Source of the DNA: an uncultured Lachnospiraceae bacterium | GTDB taxonomy: Bacteria; Bacillota; Clostridia; Lachnospirales; Lachnospiraceae | Length of the DNA: 64,000 nucleotides | NCBI GenBank assembly: GCA_934339365.1 | Contig: CAKRHW010000007.1 | Span: forward strand, 7,635 to 71,634 | Direction of reading: 5' to 3' | Shown here: piece by piece, positions 9,088-18,530 of the stretch | Layout of the letters: each line of letters begins with the position of its first letter | How positions within the stretch are numbered: the first letter of the stretch is position 1 | Notes under the pieces: generated by a model | Told to the model about the DNA's origin: nothing | Databases searched by the model: none | The model's input: only the letters and a program-made list of their open reading frames with translations | Position numbers and translations under genes: made by a program

Positions 9088-9993
9088 TTATTTTAGTATC
9101 TTAACTTCCATCTCTAATCTCACACCGAACTGCTCATATACTTTCTCCTGTACATTCTGAATCAGTGTAAAAATATCCTGTGCAGTTGCATTTCCTGCAT
9201 TGATTACAAATCCACTGTGCTTTTCTGATACCTGGGCACCTCCCACACGATATCCTTTTAATCCGGCATCCTGAATCAGTTTTCCTGCAAAATATCCTTC
9301 TGGTCTTTTAAACGTACTGCCGGCACTCGGATATTCTAACGGTTGTTTTTCTCTTCTCCGGCTGTTAAAATCTCTCATTTTTTCGCGGATATCTTCCTGA
9401 ATTCCTTCCTGAAATTCCATCTGTGCCTCTAACACAATGAGTCCTTCCTTGGAAATGATACTGCTACGATACCCTAACTGCAGCTGTTCTTTCGATAATG
9501 TCTGAATCTTTCCATCCTGATCTAATACTGTTGCCTGAACCAGAACGTCTTTCATCTCTCCACCATATGCCCCTGCATTCATCGTTACGGCACCGCCTAA
9601 AGTTCCTGGAATTCCTGAGGCAAATTCGAATCCGGCAAGAGAATGTTCTAATGCTTTTGCCGCTATCGTAGATAACATTGCACCCGCCTGTGCTGTGATT
9701 GTGTGTCCGCAAACCGTAATCTCAGAAAGATTCTTCCATACCTGAATGACGGTTCCTTCGTATCCTTCATCCGGCACAATTAAATTGCTTCCATTTCCTA
9801 AAATATAATACGGTTCCTGTTTGCTTCGAATCAGTGCAATGACTCTTGTTAATTCTTCTATTGAGTGAGGAATCAGATAATATCGTGCATTTCCTCCCAC
9901 TTTAAACGAAATATGCTTCTTCATCGGTTCATTTTCCAGCACATTCTCTTTTCCTAGAATCTCCTCGTATAATTCCTTCACTTTAACCTCCAT
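9088..9993 (-). CDS. murB: UDP-N-acetylenolpyruvoylglucosamine reductase (MurB)
   Basis: This 301-residue FAD enzyme makes UDP-MurNAc from UDP-GlcNAc-enolpyruvate with NADPH in the cytoplasmic stage of peptidoglycan synthesis. The FAD-binding motifs GNGSNLIVPDEGY and GIPGTLGGAVTMNAGAYGGE are present. So are YRSS and the PSAGSTFKRPEG segment holding the catalytic Ser, and the C-terminal GYRVGGAQVSEKHSGFVIN. The absence of the type I insertion makes it a type II, Firmicute-style MurB. It lies 14 bp downstream of hprK and is probably co-transcribed with it. Confidence 0.97.
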   Translation of the reverse strand: MEVKVKELYEEILGKENVLENEPMKKHISFKVGGNARYYLIPHSIEELTRVIALIRSKQEPYYILGNGSNLIVPDEGYEGTVIQVWKNLSEITVCGHTITAQAGAMLSTIAAKALEHSLAGFEFASGIPGTLGGAVTMNAGAYGGEMKDVLVQATVLDQDGKIQTLSKEQLQLGYRSSIISKEGLIVLEAQMEFQEGIQEDIREKMRDFNSRRREKQPLEYPSAGSTFKRPEGYFAGKLIQDAGLKGYRVGGAQVSEKHSGFVINAGNATAQDIFTLIQNVQEKVYEQFGVRLEMEVKILK

Positions 9994-10007
9994 ACTGTTT
10001 CTGTCTC

Positions 10008-10943
10008 TTATTCTTCGTTAAACTGCTTTGCAATATTAGCCTGAACTCTGTTGTAAAGTTCCTGTGCTGCATTATAGCCCATTAATTTCTGTCTGTGATT
10101 TACTGCTGCAGACTCTACAATAATTGCAACATTTCTTCCCGGTCGGATTGGGATATTATGGCAAATTACTTTGTTGCCTAAAAATTCTGTATATTGATCC
10201 TCTAATCCTAAACGGTCATATTCTTTTTCCTTATCCCAGGATTCTAATTTGATACACATATCAATGCTAATGGTATCTTTTACACTTTCTACACCAAATA
10301 ATGTCTTAACATCGATAATACCGATACCACGAAGTTCGATAAAATGTCTGGTAATATCCGGTGCTGTTCCAATCAGTGTCTCATCGCTGACTCGTTTAAT
10401 CTCAACCACGTCATCGGTTACCAGACGATGTCCTCGTTTAATCAATTCCAAAGCTGCTTCACTCTTTCCAATTCCGCTTTCTCCAAGAATCAATACACCT
10501 TCTCCATATACATCCATCAATACACCATGAATGGAAATGCAAGGTGCAAGCTGAACATTGAGCCAGCGAACAAGTTCTGCAATAAATGCAGATGTGGTCT
10601 TCTCTGTTGTTAAAACCGGAACTCCATACTTCTTTGCAGAATCAAGCAATGCCTGGTCCGGGGCAAGATCACGACAATATACAATACAAGGAACCTTGTA
10701 AGACATTAACTTGTCATAAATCGGTGCCTTCTGTTCCATACTTAGTCCCTCTAAGAAAGTATATTCTACATATCCGATTAATTGCACTCTGTCTGAATCA
10801 AAATGATCAAAATATCCCGTTAACTGTAACGCAGGACGATTGATATCCGGCTGATGAATCAAAATCTTTGATGCATCAATCTCAGGTGTTAAATTCTTTA
10901 GTCCATAGTTTTCGATAAGTTTTGATACTTTTACTGTTACCAT
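10008..10943 (-). CDS. hprK: HPr kinase/phosphorylase
   Basis: This 311-residue bifunctional enzyme phosphorylates or dephosphorylates Ser46 of HPr and Crh and is central to carbon catabolite repression. The N-terminal domain is typical. The Walker A GESGIGKS falls near residues 153-160, and the HPrK signature PGRNVAIIVESAAVN falls near 267-281. Its likely substrate Crh is encoded 3.4 kb downstream on the same strand. A strong RBS (AGGAGGAGG) and its own promoter, overlapping the uvrC end, precede it. Confidence 0.97.
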   Translation of the reverse strand: MVTVKVSKLIENYGLKNLTPEIDASKILIHQPDINRPALQLTGYFDHFDSDRVQLIGYVEYTFLEGLSMEQKAPIYDKLMSYKVPCIVYCRDLAPDQALLDSAKKYGVPVLTTEKTTSAFIAELVRWLNVQLAPCISIHGVLMDVYGEGVLILGESGIGKSEAALELIKRGHRLVTDDVVEIKRVSDETLIGTAPDITRHFIELRGIGIIDVKTLFGVESVKDTISIDMCIKLESWDKEKEYDRLGLEDQYTEFLGNKVICHNIPIRPGRNVAIIVESAAVNHRQKLMGYNAAQELYNRVQANIAKQFNEE

Positions 10944-11002
10944 AAAAACCTCCTCCTATAATCTCGCAATTCTGCAGATTTTAAATGTCTTTGATACTTC
11001 TG

Positions 11003-11031
11003 ATTATATCATAAAAAGGTGCCTGTGACAA
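11003..11031 (-). promoter_or_regulatory. Promoter of hprK-murB
   Basis: On the minus strand TTGTCA and a perfect TATAAT are separated by 17 bp. The -35 box sits immediately after the uvrC stop codon. This gives hprK-murB a sigma-A promoter independent of ftsH-uvrC. Confidence 0.7.
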
Positions 11032-11032
11032 T

Positions 11033-12892
11033 TTAGTGAAAGAATTCATATACACTTTTTGCAGCCGCTTCATTCATGGAATCCGTATGCAGAAGTTCTT
11101 CATATTCTGCATCCCGGATTGCTTCTACACTCTTGAATTTACGTAACAGTGCTTTTCTCCTTGCAGGACCGATTCCTTCAATCTCATCTAAAATGGAATG
11201 AACCTGTCCTTTGCTCCGGAGGCTTCTGTGGAATTCAATTGCAAAACGGTGTGCTTCATCCTGAATTCTGGTAATTAATTTAAATTCCTCTGAATGTGTA
11301 TGAATCGGAATCTCTTCATTTTCATAAAAAAGCCCTCTCGTTCTGTGGTGGTCATCCTTTACCATCCCACAAACCGGAATATCTAAATGTAATTCTTCTA
11401 ACACTTTTTTTGCTACATTGACCTGTCCCTTTCCTCCATCCATCATAATCAGATCCGGGAATCTCGTAAAGCTTCCAAGTGTTACATCCTGCCCTTTTTC
11501 TTCTAATTCTTTTTTTTCTTCTAAACCATGTGTAAATCTTCTAGTCAGGACCTCTGCCATACTCGAATAATCATCTGCACCTTTTACCCATTTAATCTTA
11601 AACTTTCGGTAATCGTTTCTTTTTGGCTTTCCATTTTCATAAACAATCATAGAGCCTACCGACTGGAATCCATTAATATTTGAAATATCAAATGCTTCCA
11701 TTCTTGTAGCATATGGAATCCCAATCTTATTACAGATTTCTGTTACGGCCCCTGTTGTCATAATCTCCTCAATCCGGATTTTTTCTTTATCCTGATCCAT
11801 AATCAGTTTGGCATTTCTTGCCGCAAGCTTCACAAGCTGGTCTTTCTCCCCTTTCTTCGGGATTCGGATGGTTACCTTACTTCCACGTTTTTCAGAAAGC
11901 CACTGTTCAATTGATTCCTGTTCCTCCACGTGGACCTGCGTTAAAATTTCTTTTGGTACAAATGGACTTCCTGCATAATACTGTTTAATAAAACTTGAAA
12001 GAATTTCTTTTCCTAAATCGCTCGGTGCAATACTTAAATGAAAATGTTCCCGTCCAATCATTTTCCCGCCACGCAGGAAAAATACCTGTACCACCGCATC
12101 CATGCCTTCCCCATAGTATGCAATGATATCTCTGTCTTCCTGTTCACCGGATGTGATTTTCTGCTTTTGTGATACTACTTTTACACTTTGAATCAGATCT
12201 CTGTAATATGCTGCCTCTTCATATTCCATTTTTTCTGATGCATCAAGCATTTTCTGTTTTAACATGGCAATCATATTTTTATCATTTCCATTTAAAACCT
12301 CCATCGCTTCCCTTACCTGCTTTTTATATTCCTCACTGGATATATATCCGGCACAAGGTGCACTGCACTGGTGTATATGCTGGTATAAACAAGGCCGCTC
12401 TTTCCCGATATCTCTTGGAAGCACTCTGTTACAGGTACGGAATTTATAGATTTTCTGCAATAATTCTAAAGTATCTTTTACAGCTGTTCCATTTACATAC
12501 GGTCCAAAATATTTTGATTTATCTCTTTTCATCTGACGCACTTTAAAAAAACGTGGAAAATCTTCATGAACGGTTACTTTGATATACGGATAAGTCTTCC
12601 CGTCTTTTAACATGGTATTATATTTTGGCGTATATTTTTTAATTAAGTTACATTCTAAAATCAACGCTTCAAGCTCTGAATCTGTCAAAATATATTCAAA
12701 CCTTGCAATATGTGTCACCATTTTTTCAATCTTCGGTGTCTTATTGGTACTCTTTCGAAAATACTGCCGGACCCGGTTACGCAAAGAGATAGCCTTGCCA
12801 ACATATATAATGTTGTCGTGGCTATCTCTCATTAAATATACTCCAGGTGAATCCGGTAATTTTTTTAATTCTTCTTCTAAATTAAACATCAT
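11033..12892 (-). CDS. uvrC: UvrABC excinuclease subunit C
   Basis: This protein of about 619 residues makes both incisions in nucleotide excision repair. The N-terminal GIY-YIG nuclease (SPGVYLMRD...IIYVGKA) is followed by a cysteine-rich part (CNRV, CLYQHIHQCSAPC), a UVR domain (MEYEEAAYYRDLIQ), the RNase-H-like second nuclease (PDLIMMDGGKGQ) and a C-terminal helix-hairpin-helix (IEGIGPARRKALL). I place the start at the ATG at 12892, which overlaps the ftsH end; an upstream in-frame ATG at 12910 lies inside ftsH and the family normally begins near MFNLEEELKKLP. The overlap suggests translational coupling to ftsH. Confidence 0.96.
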   Translation of the reverse strand: MMFNLEEELKKLPDSPGVYLMRDSHDNIIYVGKAISLRNRVRQYFRKSTNKTPKIEKMVTHIARFEYILTDSELEALILECNLIKKYTPKYNTMLKDGKTYPYIKVTVHEDFPRFFKVRQMKRDKSKYFGPYVNGTAVKDTLELLQKIYKFRTCNRVLPRDIGKERPCLYQHIHQCSAPCAGYISSEEYKKQVREAMEVLNGNDKNMIAMLKQKMLDASEKMEYEEAAYYRDLIQSVKVVSQKQKITSGEQEDRDIIAYYGEGMDAVVQVFFLRGGKMIGREHFHLSIAPSDLGKEILSSFIKQYYAGSPFVPKEILTQVHVEEQESIEQWLSEKRGSKVTIRIPKKGEKDQLVKLAARNAKLIMDQDKEKIRIEEIMTTGAVTEICNKIGIPYATRMEAFDISNINGFQSVGSMIVYENGKPKRNDYRKFKIKWVKGADDYSSMAEVLTRRFTHGLEEKKELEEKGQDVTLGSFTRFPDLIMMDGGKGQVNVAKKVLEELHLDIPVCGMVKDDHHRTRGLFYENEEIPIHTHSEEFKLITRIQDEAHRFAIEFHRSLRSKGQVHSILDEIEGIGPARRKALLRKFKSVEAIRDAEYEELLHTDSMNEAAAKSVYEFFH

Positions 12893-14903
12893 CTGATTCT
12901 GACCTTTCATCCTCTTTTGAAACTTTTTTCAATTCTACCGGTGTTACTTCTGCCGTTGCATCGTTACCTGTAGATTCTGCAGCTTCTACAGTCTGTTCTT
13001 CCTGTTTTGTTTCTTCTACAAAATCTCCTTCTGCATCTAAGATGACTTCTTCTCCTGCACGAATCTTTCTGAAAATCTTCATAAACTGCTTACCTGTAAT
13101 GGTTTCTTTCTTATAAAGATACTCTGCAATCTTATCTAAAATTGGTTTATTCTCTGACAGAATCTTCTTGGCTTCTTCAAAGCATTCTGCTAAAAGACGC
13201 ATCACTTCTCTGTCAACCTGTGCTGCCGTCTCTTCTGAACAGTTCATTCTTGTGGAGCCACCTAAGTATTGATTCTCTACTGTCTCAACACTCATTAATC
13301 CAATTGCATCGGACATTCCATAACGGGTAACCATTGCTCTTGCAAGACTTGTTGCCTGTTCCATATCATTTGATGCTCCTGTTGTGACAGATTCGAATTC
13401 TATGCTTTCTGCAGCACGACCACCCATAAATGTGACGATTCTTGCATGTAATTCTGCCTTTGTCATCAGGTATTTTTCTTCTTCCGGAACAGTCATAACA
13501 TATCCTAAAGAACCCATCGTTCTTGGCACAATTGTGATCTTCTGAACCGGTTCTGCATCTTTTTGAATGGCTGTTACTAAAGCATGTCCCACTTCATGGT
13601 ATGCAACTGTCATCTTTTCTTTTGGACTTAAAATCCGGTCTTTCTTTTCTTTACCGGCAATTACTACTTCTACCGATTCAAATAAATCTGACTGTGAAAT
13701 TGCACTTCTTCCTTCTTTGACAGCCAAAATTGCTGCTTCGTTAATCATATTCGATAAATCCGCTCCCACAGCTCCTGATGTTGCCATTGCAATCGCTTCT
13801 AAATCCACCGTTTCATCCATATGTACATTCTTAGAATGTACTTTTAAGATATCTAATCTTCCCTTCAGATCCGGCTTGTCCACAATGACACGTCTGTCAA
13901 AACGACCCGGTCTCAATAATGCTTTGTCTAAAACTTCCGGACGGTTTGTTGCTGCAAGAATCAAAATTCCCTTCGATGTATCAAATCCATCCATCTCAGA
14001 AAGAAGCTGGTTCAGTGTCTGCTCTCTTTCATCATTTCCCATCGCATTATCTCTGTTCTTTCCTATTGCATCAATCTCATCGATAAAAATAATACATGGT
14101 GCCTGCTTCTGCGCCTGTTTAAATAAATCTCTTACTCTTGAAGCACCAACACCTACAAACATCTCTACAAAATCAGAACCTGAAATAGAGAAAAACGGAA
14201 CCTTTGCCTCTCCTGCAACCGCTTTGGCTAATAATGTCTTACCGGTTCCCGGAGGTCCTACTAACAATGCTCCTTTTGGAAGTTTTGCACCAATCTTGGC
14301 ATATTTATCCGGATTGTGTAAAAAGTCTACCAGTTCCTTAACGGATTCCTTCGCTTCCTCTTCTCCTGCTACATCTTTAAATGTAACACCTGTCTCTTTC
14401 TCTACATAAACCTTCGCATTCGACTTACCGACACCCATGATGCCACCGCCACCGCCTTTTGACATCATTTTGCGGATAAATAAGTAAAAGAGTCCATAAA
14501 TCAGTACGCATGCAATAATATAACTAAAAATACTATTTCTTGTACTCTCAATCTTACCTACAAATTCGACATCTCCATACTTTCCATTCTTTAAATCCTG
14601 GACAATGGACGTATCATTTAACTGTACGGTAACATACGTAACTGGAAATAATGCCTTCTCTGATCCTTTTGGTGTAATCAAAATCTTACCTGAAGAAGTA
14701 AATTCTACTTTCTCAATCTTCTTATTCTTAAGTTGTGAAATAAATTCATTATAGGTAATCTCCTGTGTTGTGGCGTCTTCAAACATAGAAGAAACAAAAG
14801 AAAGGAAAAAGAATAATACTACTGCACTTAAAATAAGAAAGATCAGTATCTGCTTCTTCTTCGGATCTTTGCCGTTGTTATCATTTCGTGTATTTTTTTC
14901 CAT
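12882..14903 (-). CDS. ftsH: ATP-dependent zinc metalloprotease FtsH
   Basis: This 673-residue membrane protease has two N-terminal transmembrane segments (about 19-41 and 123-142) flanking an extracytoplasmic domain, then an AAA+ ATPase. The Walker A GPPGTGKT falls near 214 and Walker B IIFIDEIDAIG follows. The M41 peptidase has its HEVGH zinc motif near 434. The last 50 residues are acidic and Thr/Glu-rich, ending in a low-complexity tail. FtsH degrades misfolded membrane proteins and short-lived regulators. It has its own promoter and its 3' end overlaps uvrC. Confidence 0.97.
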   Translation of the reverse strand: MEKNTRNDNNGKDPKKKQILIFLILSAVVLFFFLSFVSSMFEDATTQEITYNEFISQLKNKKIEKVEFTSSGKILITPKGSEKALFPVTYVTVQLNDTSIVQDLKNGKYGDVEFVGKIESTRNSIFSYIIACVLIYGLFYLFIRKMMSKGGGGGIMGVGKSNAKVYVEKETGVTFKDVAGEEEAKESVKELVDFLHNPDKYAKIGAKLPKGALLVGPPGTGKTLLAKAVAGEAKVPFFSISGSDFVEMFVGVGASRVRDLFKQAQKQAPCIIFIDEIDAIGKNRDNAMGNDEREQTLNQLLSEMDGFDTSKGILILAATNRPEVLDKALLRPGRFDRRVIVDKPDLKGRLDILKVHSKNVHMDETVDLEAIAMATSGAVGADLSNMINEAAILAVKEGRSAISQSDLFESVEVVIAGKEKKDRILSPKEKMTVAYHEVGHALVTAIQKDAEPVQKITIVPRTMGSLGYVMTVPEEEKYLMTKAELHARIVTFMGGRAAESIEFESVTTGASNDMEQATSLARAMVTRYGMSDAIGLMSVETVENQYLGGSTRMNCSEETAAQVDREVMRLLAECFEEAKKILSENKPILDKIAEYLYKKETITGKQFMKIFRKIRAGEEVILDAEGDFVEETKQEEQTVEAAESTGNDATAEVTPVELKKVSKEDERSESDDV

Positions 14904-14940
14904 ATAACCTCTCTCTTTGCTTTTATTGTTACTCTGTTCT

Positions 14941-14968
14941 ATTATATCGGACTTAGAGGATAAATCAA
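14941..14968 (-). promoter_or_regulatory. Promoter of ftsH-uvrC
   Basis: On the minus strand TTGATT and a perfect TATAAT are separated by 16 bp, about 37 bp ahead of the ftsH start. It lies in the divergent gap with pyrG. Confidence 0.65.
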
Positions 14969-15126
14969 TATAGATATTGTGAAAATTTTAAGTTCTCAAG
15001 AATCTTTTGTCAATTTTGCAGATTTTAAAAAATCTTTCATTTTACTATGGAAAGTTTTCGCATTTGATTGTATACTTAGACTATATGTTTTTTTGTATAC
15101 GTTTTTACATGATACAAGATGAATGC

Positions 15127-15156
15127 GATTCAGGATGTTGTTTCCTGAATCAATTT
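15127..15156 (+). promoter_or_regulatory. Terminator-like hairpin in the pyrG leader (candidate attenuator)
   Basis: A perfect 9-bp stem (GATTCAGGA / TCCTGAATC, 7-nt loop) followed by AATTTTT sits 50 bp before the pyrG start, inside its leader. In Bacillus and relatives pyrG is controlled by CTP-dependent reiterative transcription and a leader terminator. A terminator in the same place suggests attenuation. I could not identify the promoter or a 5' GGG start, so the mechanism is inferred. Confidence 0.5.
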
Positions 15157-15206
15157 TTAGATTAAGTAACATTTTCAGATGTTACAAGCACGAATGGAGG
15201 ATTATT

Positions 15207-16814
15207 ATGCCAGTAAAATATGTATTTGTAACTGGAGGAGTTGTTTCTGGATTAGGAAAAGGAATTACCGCAGCATCACTTGGACGTCTTTTGAAGGCGC
15301 GTGGATATACGGTAACGATGCAAAAGTTCGATCCTTATATTAATATTGATCCCGGTACCATGAACCCTATCCAGCATGGTGAAGTTTTTGTAACAGACGA
15401 TGGTGCTGAGACTGATTTGGATCTTGGCCATTATGAACGATTTATTGATGAGAGCTTAAATAAAAAATCTAATGTCACTACCGGTAAAGTATACTGGTCT
15501 GTTCTTCAGAAGGAACGTCGTGGTGATTTTGGTGGAGGAACTGTTCAGGTAATTCCTCATATCACGAATGAATTAAAGAGCCGTTTCTATCGTAATTTCA
15601 CAACAGAAAAGACTGAGATTGCCATTATCGAAGTAGGTGGTACTGTAGGTGATATCGAGAGTCAGCCATTTATCGAAGCAATCCGTCAGTTCCAGCATGA
15701 AGTAGGACATGAGAATGCCATTTTAATTCATGTAACATTAATTCCTTACCTTCGTTCTTCCGGTGAGATGAAAACGAAACCTACACAGGCAAGTGTAAAA
15801 GAACTGCAGGGAATGGGAATTCAGCCGGATATTATTGTCTGCCGTTCTGAAAAACCTCTTGACCAGCATTTAAAAGACAAGATTGCCCTTTTCTGTAATG
15901 TACCAAATAACCATGTACTACAGAATCTGGATGTAGAAGTTTTATATGAAGCTCCTCTTGCAATGGAAAAAGAAAATCTTGCCGGTGTTGCCTGTGAATG
16001 TTTAGGTTTAGATTGTCCGGAGCCTGATTTAACAGAATGGAAAGAAATGGTATATGCCTGCAAGCATCCTACAACTGAAGTTAACGTTGCTTTAGTTGGA
16101 AAGTATATCCAGCTTCACGATGCTTACATCAGTGTCGTAGAATCTTTAAAACACGCAGGATTTGCGAATTCGGCCAAAGTGAACATTAAATGGATTGATT
16201 CTGAAACAGTAACAGATGAAAATGTTGCTTCTCTTCTTGGAGATGTAACCGGTATTTTAGTGCCAGGTGGATTTGGTGATCGTGGTATCGAAGGAAAGAT
16301 TACTGCCATCAAATATGCACGTGAGCATAAGATTCCATTCCTTGGTTTGTGTCTTGGAATGCAGCTTGCCATCGTTGAATTTGCACGTGACGTGATTGGA
16401 TACAGCGATGCACACAGCGTTGAATTAGACCCTTCTACCACACATCCTGTCATTCATTTAATGCCAGATCAGGAAGGAATTGATGATATCGGTGGTACTT
16501 TAAGACTTGGATCTTATCCATGTGTTCTTAAGAAGGATACGAAAGCTTACGAAGTATACAAAGAAGAAACCATTCACGAAAGACACAGACATCGTTATGA
16601 AGTAAATAATGATTATCGTACTGTTTTAACAGAAAATGGAATGGTATTTTCCGGTACATCTCCAGATGGTGTTATCATTGAGATGATTGAATTAAAGGAT
16701 CATCCATGGTTTGTAGCTACTCAGGCACACCCTGAATTCAAGAGTCGTCCAAACAGACCACATCCATTATTCTTAGGTTTTGTAAAAGCTTCCTTAGAGC
16801 AAAAAAATAAATAA
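15207..16814 (+). CDS. pyrG: CTP synthase
   Basis: This 535-residue enzyme converts UTP to CTP using ATP and glutamine. The start at 15207 follows a GGAGG site and gives the canonical VKYVFVTGGVVSGLGKG N-terminus. An in-frame ATG at 15123 would add 28 unrelated residues through the leader hairpin and is rejected. The synthetase domain fills about residues 1-265. The class I glutamine amidotransferase domain has its nucleophile Cys382 in LGLCLGMQ and a His-Pro-Glu triad element in the AHPEFKS stretch. A terminator-like hairpin in the leader suggests CTP-sensitive attenuation. A Nudix gene follows 15 bp later. Confidence 0.97.
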   Translation: MPVKYVFVTGGVVSGLGKGITAASLGRLLKARGYTVTMQKFDPYINIDPGTMNPIQHGEVFVTDDGAETDLDLGHYERFIDESLNKKSNVTTGKVYWSVLQKERRGDFGGGTVQVIPHITNELKSRFYRNFTTEKTEIAIIEVGGTVGDIESQPFIEAIRQFQHEVGHENAILIHVTLIPYLRSSGEMKTKPTQASVKELQGMGIQPDIIVCRSEKPLDQHLKDKIALFCNVPNNHVLQNLDVEVLYEAPLAMEKENLAGVACECLGLDCPEPDLTEWKEMVYACKHPTTEVNVALVGKYIQLHDAYISVVESLKHAGFANSAKVNIKWIDSETVTDENVASLLGDVTGILVPGGFGDRGIEGKITAIKYAREHKIPFLGLCLGMQLAIVEFARDVIGYSDAHSVELDPSTTHPVIHLMPDQEGIDDIGGTLRLGSYPCVLKKDTKAYEVYKEETIHERHRHRYEVNNDYRTVLTENGMVFSGTSPDGVIIEMIELKDHPWFVATQAHPEFKSRPNRPHPLFLGFVKASLEQKNK

Positions 16815-16829
16815 TAAAGAAGGCCAATT

Positions 16830-17453
16830 ATGGAAAAGAGAATTCTATCTATCAAAAAGCAGACGGAGAATCGTTTCTTAAATCTTTACGAATTGTCTGC
16901 CAAACGAAGAAGTGGAAAAGTTGCACCATATTTTCTGGCTTCTCGTGCCAAAGATGAAGAGCATTTAAAGATTCAGACTCATAAAAATAATCCGGATGGT
17001 GTCATCATTTATGGTGTATACGGAGAACAGAAAGACAAGATTGCCTTAGTCAGACAATATCGTTATCCGATTGGGGATTATATCTATGAATTTCCGGCTG
17101 GTCTTGTAGAAGATGGAGAAGATTTAGTAACTGCAGGAACGAGAGAGATTTTTGAAGAGACCGGATTGCATTTAACTCCTGTTCCCTGCAATCCTTGTTA
17201 TCAGAAACCATTTTTTACTACTGTTGGAATGACAGATGAAGCCTGCGGAACCGTTTACGGTTACTTAGAAGGCGATCCAACGAATATCCATCAGGAAGAC
17301 TCGGAAGATATTGAAGTTGTTTTAGCTGACCGCGAGGAATGCAAACGAATCTTAAAAGAAGAAAATGTTGCTATCATGTGTGCCTATATGCTGATGCATT
17401 TTATACACACGCCTGGTGATCCACTTGCTTTTTTATCAGAGATTGAACCTTAG
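16830..17453 (+). CDS. Nudix hydrolase, ADP-ribose pyrophosphatase-like
   Basis: This 207-residue protein contains a complete Nudix box at about residues 91-113 (G, five residues, E, seven residues, then REIFEETG). The family cleaves nucleoside diphosphates linked to another group. The flanking EFPAGLVEDGE and the overall layout resemble ADP-ribose pyrophosphatases, but substrate cannot be settled from sequence. It lies 15 bp after pyrG and is probably in the same transcript, which ends at the hairpin just downstream. Confidence 0.85.
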   Translation: MEKRILSIKKQTENRFLNLYELSAKRRSGKVAPYFLASRAKDEEHLKIQTHKNNPDGVIIYGVYGEQKDKIALVRQYRYPIGDYIYEFPAGLVEDGEDLVTAGTREIFEETGLHLTPVPCNPCYQKPFFTTVGMTDEACGTVYGYLEGDPTNIHQEDSEDIEVVLADREECKRILKEENVAIMCAYMLMHFIHTPGDPLAFLSEIEP

Positions 17454-17470
17454 ATTTTTCATGATATAAA

Positions 17471-17512
17471 AATACATCGACCTGCTTTCAAAGCAAGCCG
17501 ATGTATTTTTTA
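17471..17512. terminator. Bidirectional terminator between Nudix gene and epimerase gene
   Basis: The arms AATACATCG and CGATGTATT extend inward with mismatches to a small loop and are followed by TTTT on the plus strand. Upstream A residues give U on the minus strand. The hairpin sits between convergent genes and fits termination of both. Confidence 0.85.
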
Positions 17513-17521
17513 TTATATTCC

Positions 17522-18415
17522 TTATGCAATTGCAATGGTAAATCCACCTTCAAATGTCTCAGCAACATCTAAGCGATTGCCCCACTCACGTTCCTGCCAT
17601 TCTCCCTGGAAGTCCTTATGATCACATCTGCCATACCATGGCTCAATGCAAACAAATGGTGCACTCTTCTTTGGTGGTGACCAAAGTCCCATTAATGGAG
17701 CTGCTGACGTAACTGTTACATATTTCTTTCCATTCGGATCAATTAAGCTATACGCATATGCCTGACTATTCTTCGTAATCGTATCTGGTTCAATTACATA
17801 AGCATCATGATCAAATGTATGTTCTGTAATCTGAATTCCACCATCTACTAATGGAAACTCCTTGTAATTGTCTGTTACATAGCCATCTTCAAATTCATGG
17901 TATACAATCTTCTCATTTAAAGAATCAATTCCAATGCGGTAATCTGTCTGCTTCGTATCTGGAAGAATTGGACAATTAAATGCCGGATGTCCTCCAATTG
18001 AGAAATAAATCTCTTTCGAATCTGTATTCTTAACATCCCAGCGAACATCTACTTTATTGCCTAAAATAAAATATGTAATTGCAAGTTCAAACTGATATGG
18101 ATACAACTTCAAAGTCTCCTCATTGGACTTCAAAGTAAATGTAAGTGTATCCTCTGTCTGACTGGTAAGCTCAAATTCCATGTCTCTTGCAAATCCATGC
18201 TGTCCAAGCTTATAAGTCTTTCCATCGCAACGATACTCATCATTCACAATCTTACCAACAATTGGGAAAAGGACTGGTGCTGTTCTTCCCCAGAACTGCT
18301 TGTCTCTCTGCCAAAGATACTCTAATCCGTTCTCTTTGTTCTTTAAGGACTGCATCTGTGCTCCTAAGGTAGAGACTGTCAGACTGATTTGTTCATTTTC
18401 AATTGTATAATTCAT
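17522..18415 (-). CDS. Aldose 1-epimerase family protein (LacX-like)
   Basis: This 297-residue single-domain protein has the galactose mutarotase fold. The motif SIGGHPAFNCP around residues 138-148 contains the conserved His, and the C-terminal FVCIEPWYGRCD holds the catalytic Glu region. Members interconvert alpha and beta anomers of hexoses; the LacX-like branch has less certain substrates, possibly phosphorylated sugars. It lies downstream of glmS on the same strand, with a probable promoter of its own. Confidence 0.87.
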   Translation of the reverse strand: MNYTIENEQISLTVSTLGAQMQSLKNKENGLEYLWQRDKQFWGRTAPVLFPIVGKIVNDEYRCDGKTYKLGQHGFARDMEFELTSQTEDTLTFTLKSNEETLKLYPYQFELAITYFILGNKVDVRWDVKNTDSKEIYFSIGGHPAFNCPILPDTKQTDYRIGIDSLNEKIVYHEFEDGYVTDNYKEFPLVDGGIQITEHTFDHDAYVIEPDTITKNSQAYAYSLIDPNGKKYVTVTSAAPLMGLWSPPKKSAPFVCIEPWYGRCDHKDFQGEWQEREWGNRLDVAETFEGGFTIAIA

Positions 18416-18475
18416 TTGAAACCTCCGTCTTTTCTCTTTTTTCGCAAAATACTGTATTCCACAGCTTTCTTTTGT

Positions 18476-18504
18476 ATTATATCATATCTGTTCTTTTATT
18501 AACA
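18476..18504 (-). promoter_or_regulatory. Candidate promoter of the epimerase gene
   Basis: A perfect TATAAT is preceded at 17 bp by a poor -35 box (TGTTAA) on the minus strand, in the gap between glmS and the epimerase gene. Confidence 0.4.
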
Positions 18505-18530
18505 GAATCTTTTGTATTTTGATTTTCTGC

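Noticed and set aside
15123..15206. Extended pyrG N-terminus from ATG at 15123
   Set aside because: It would translate the leader hairpin and adds 28 residues unlike any CTP synthase start.
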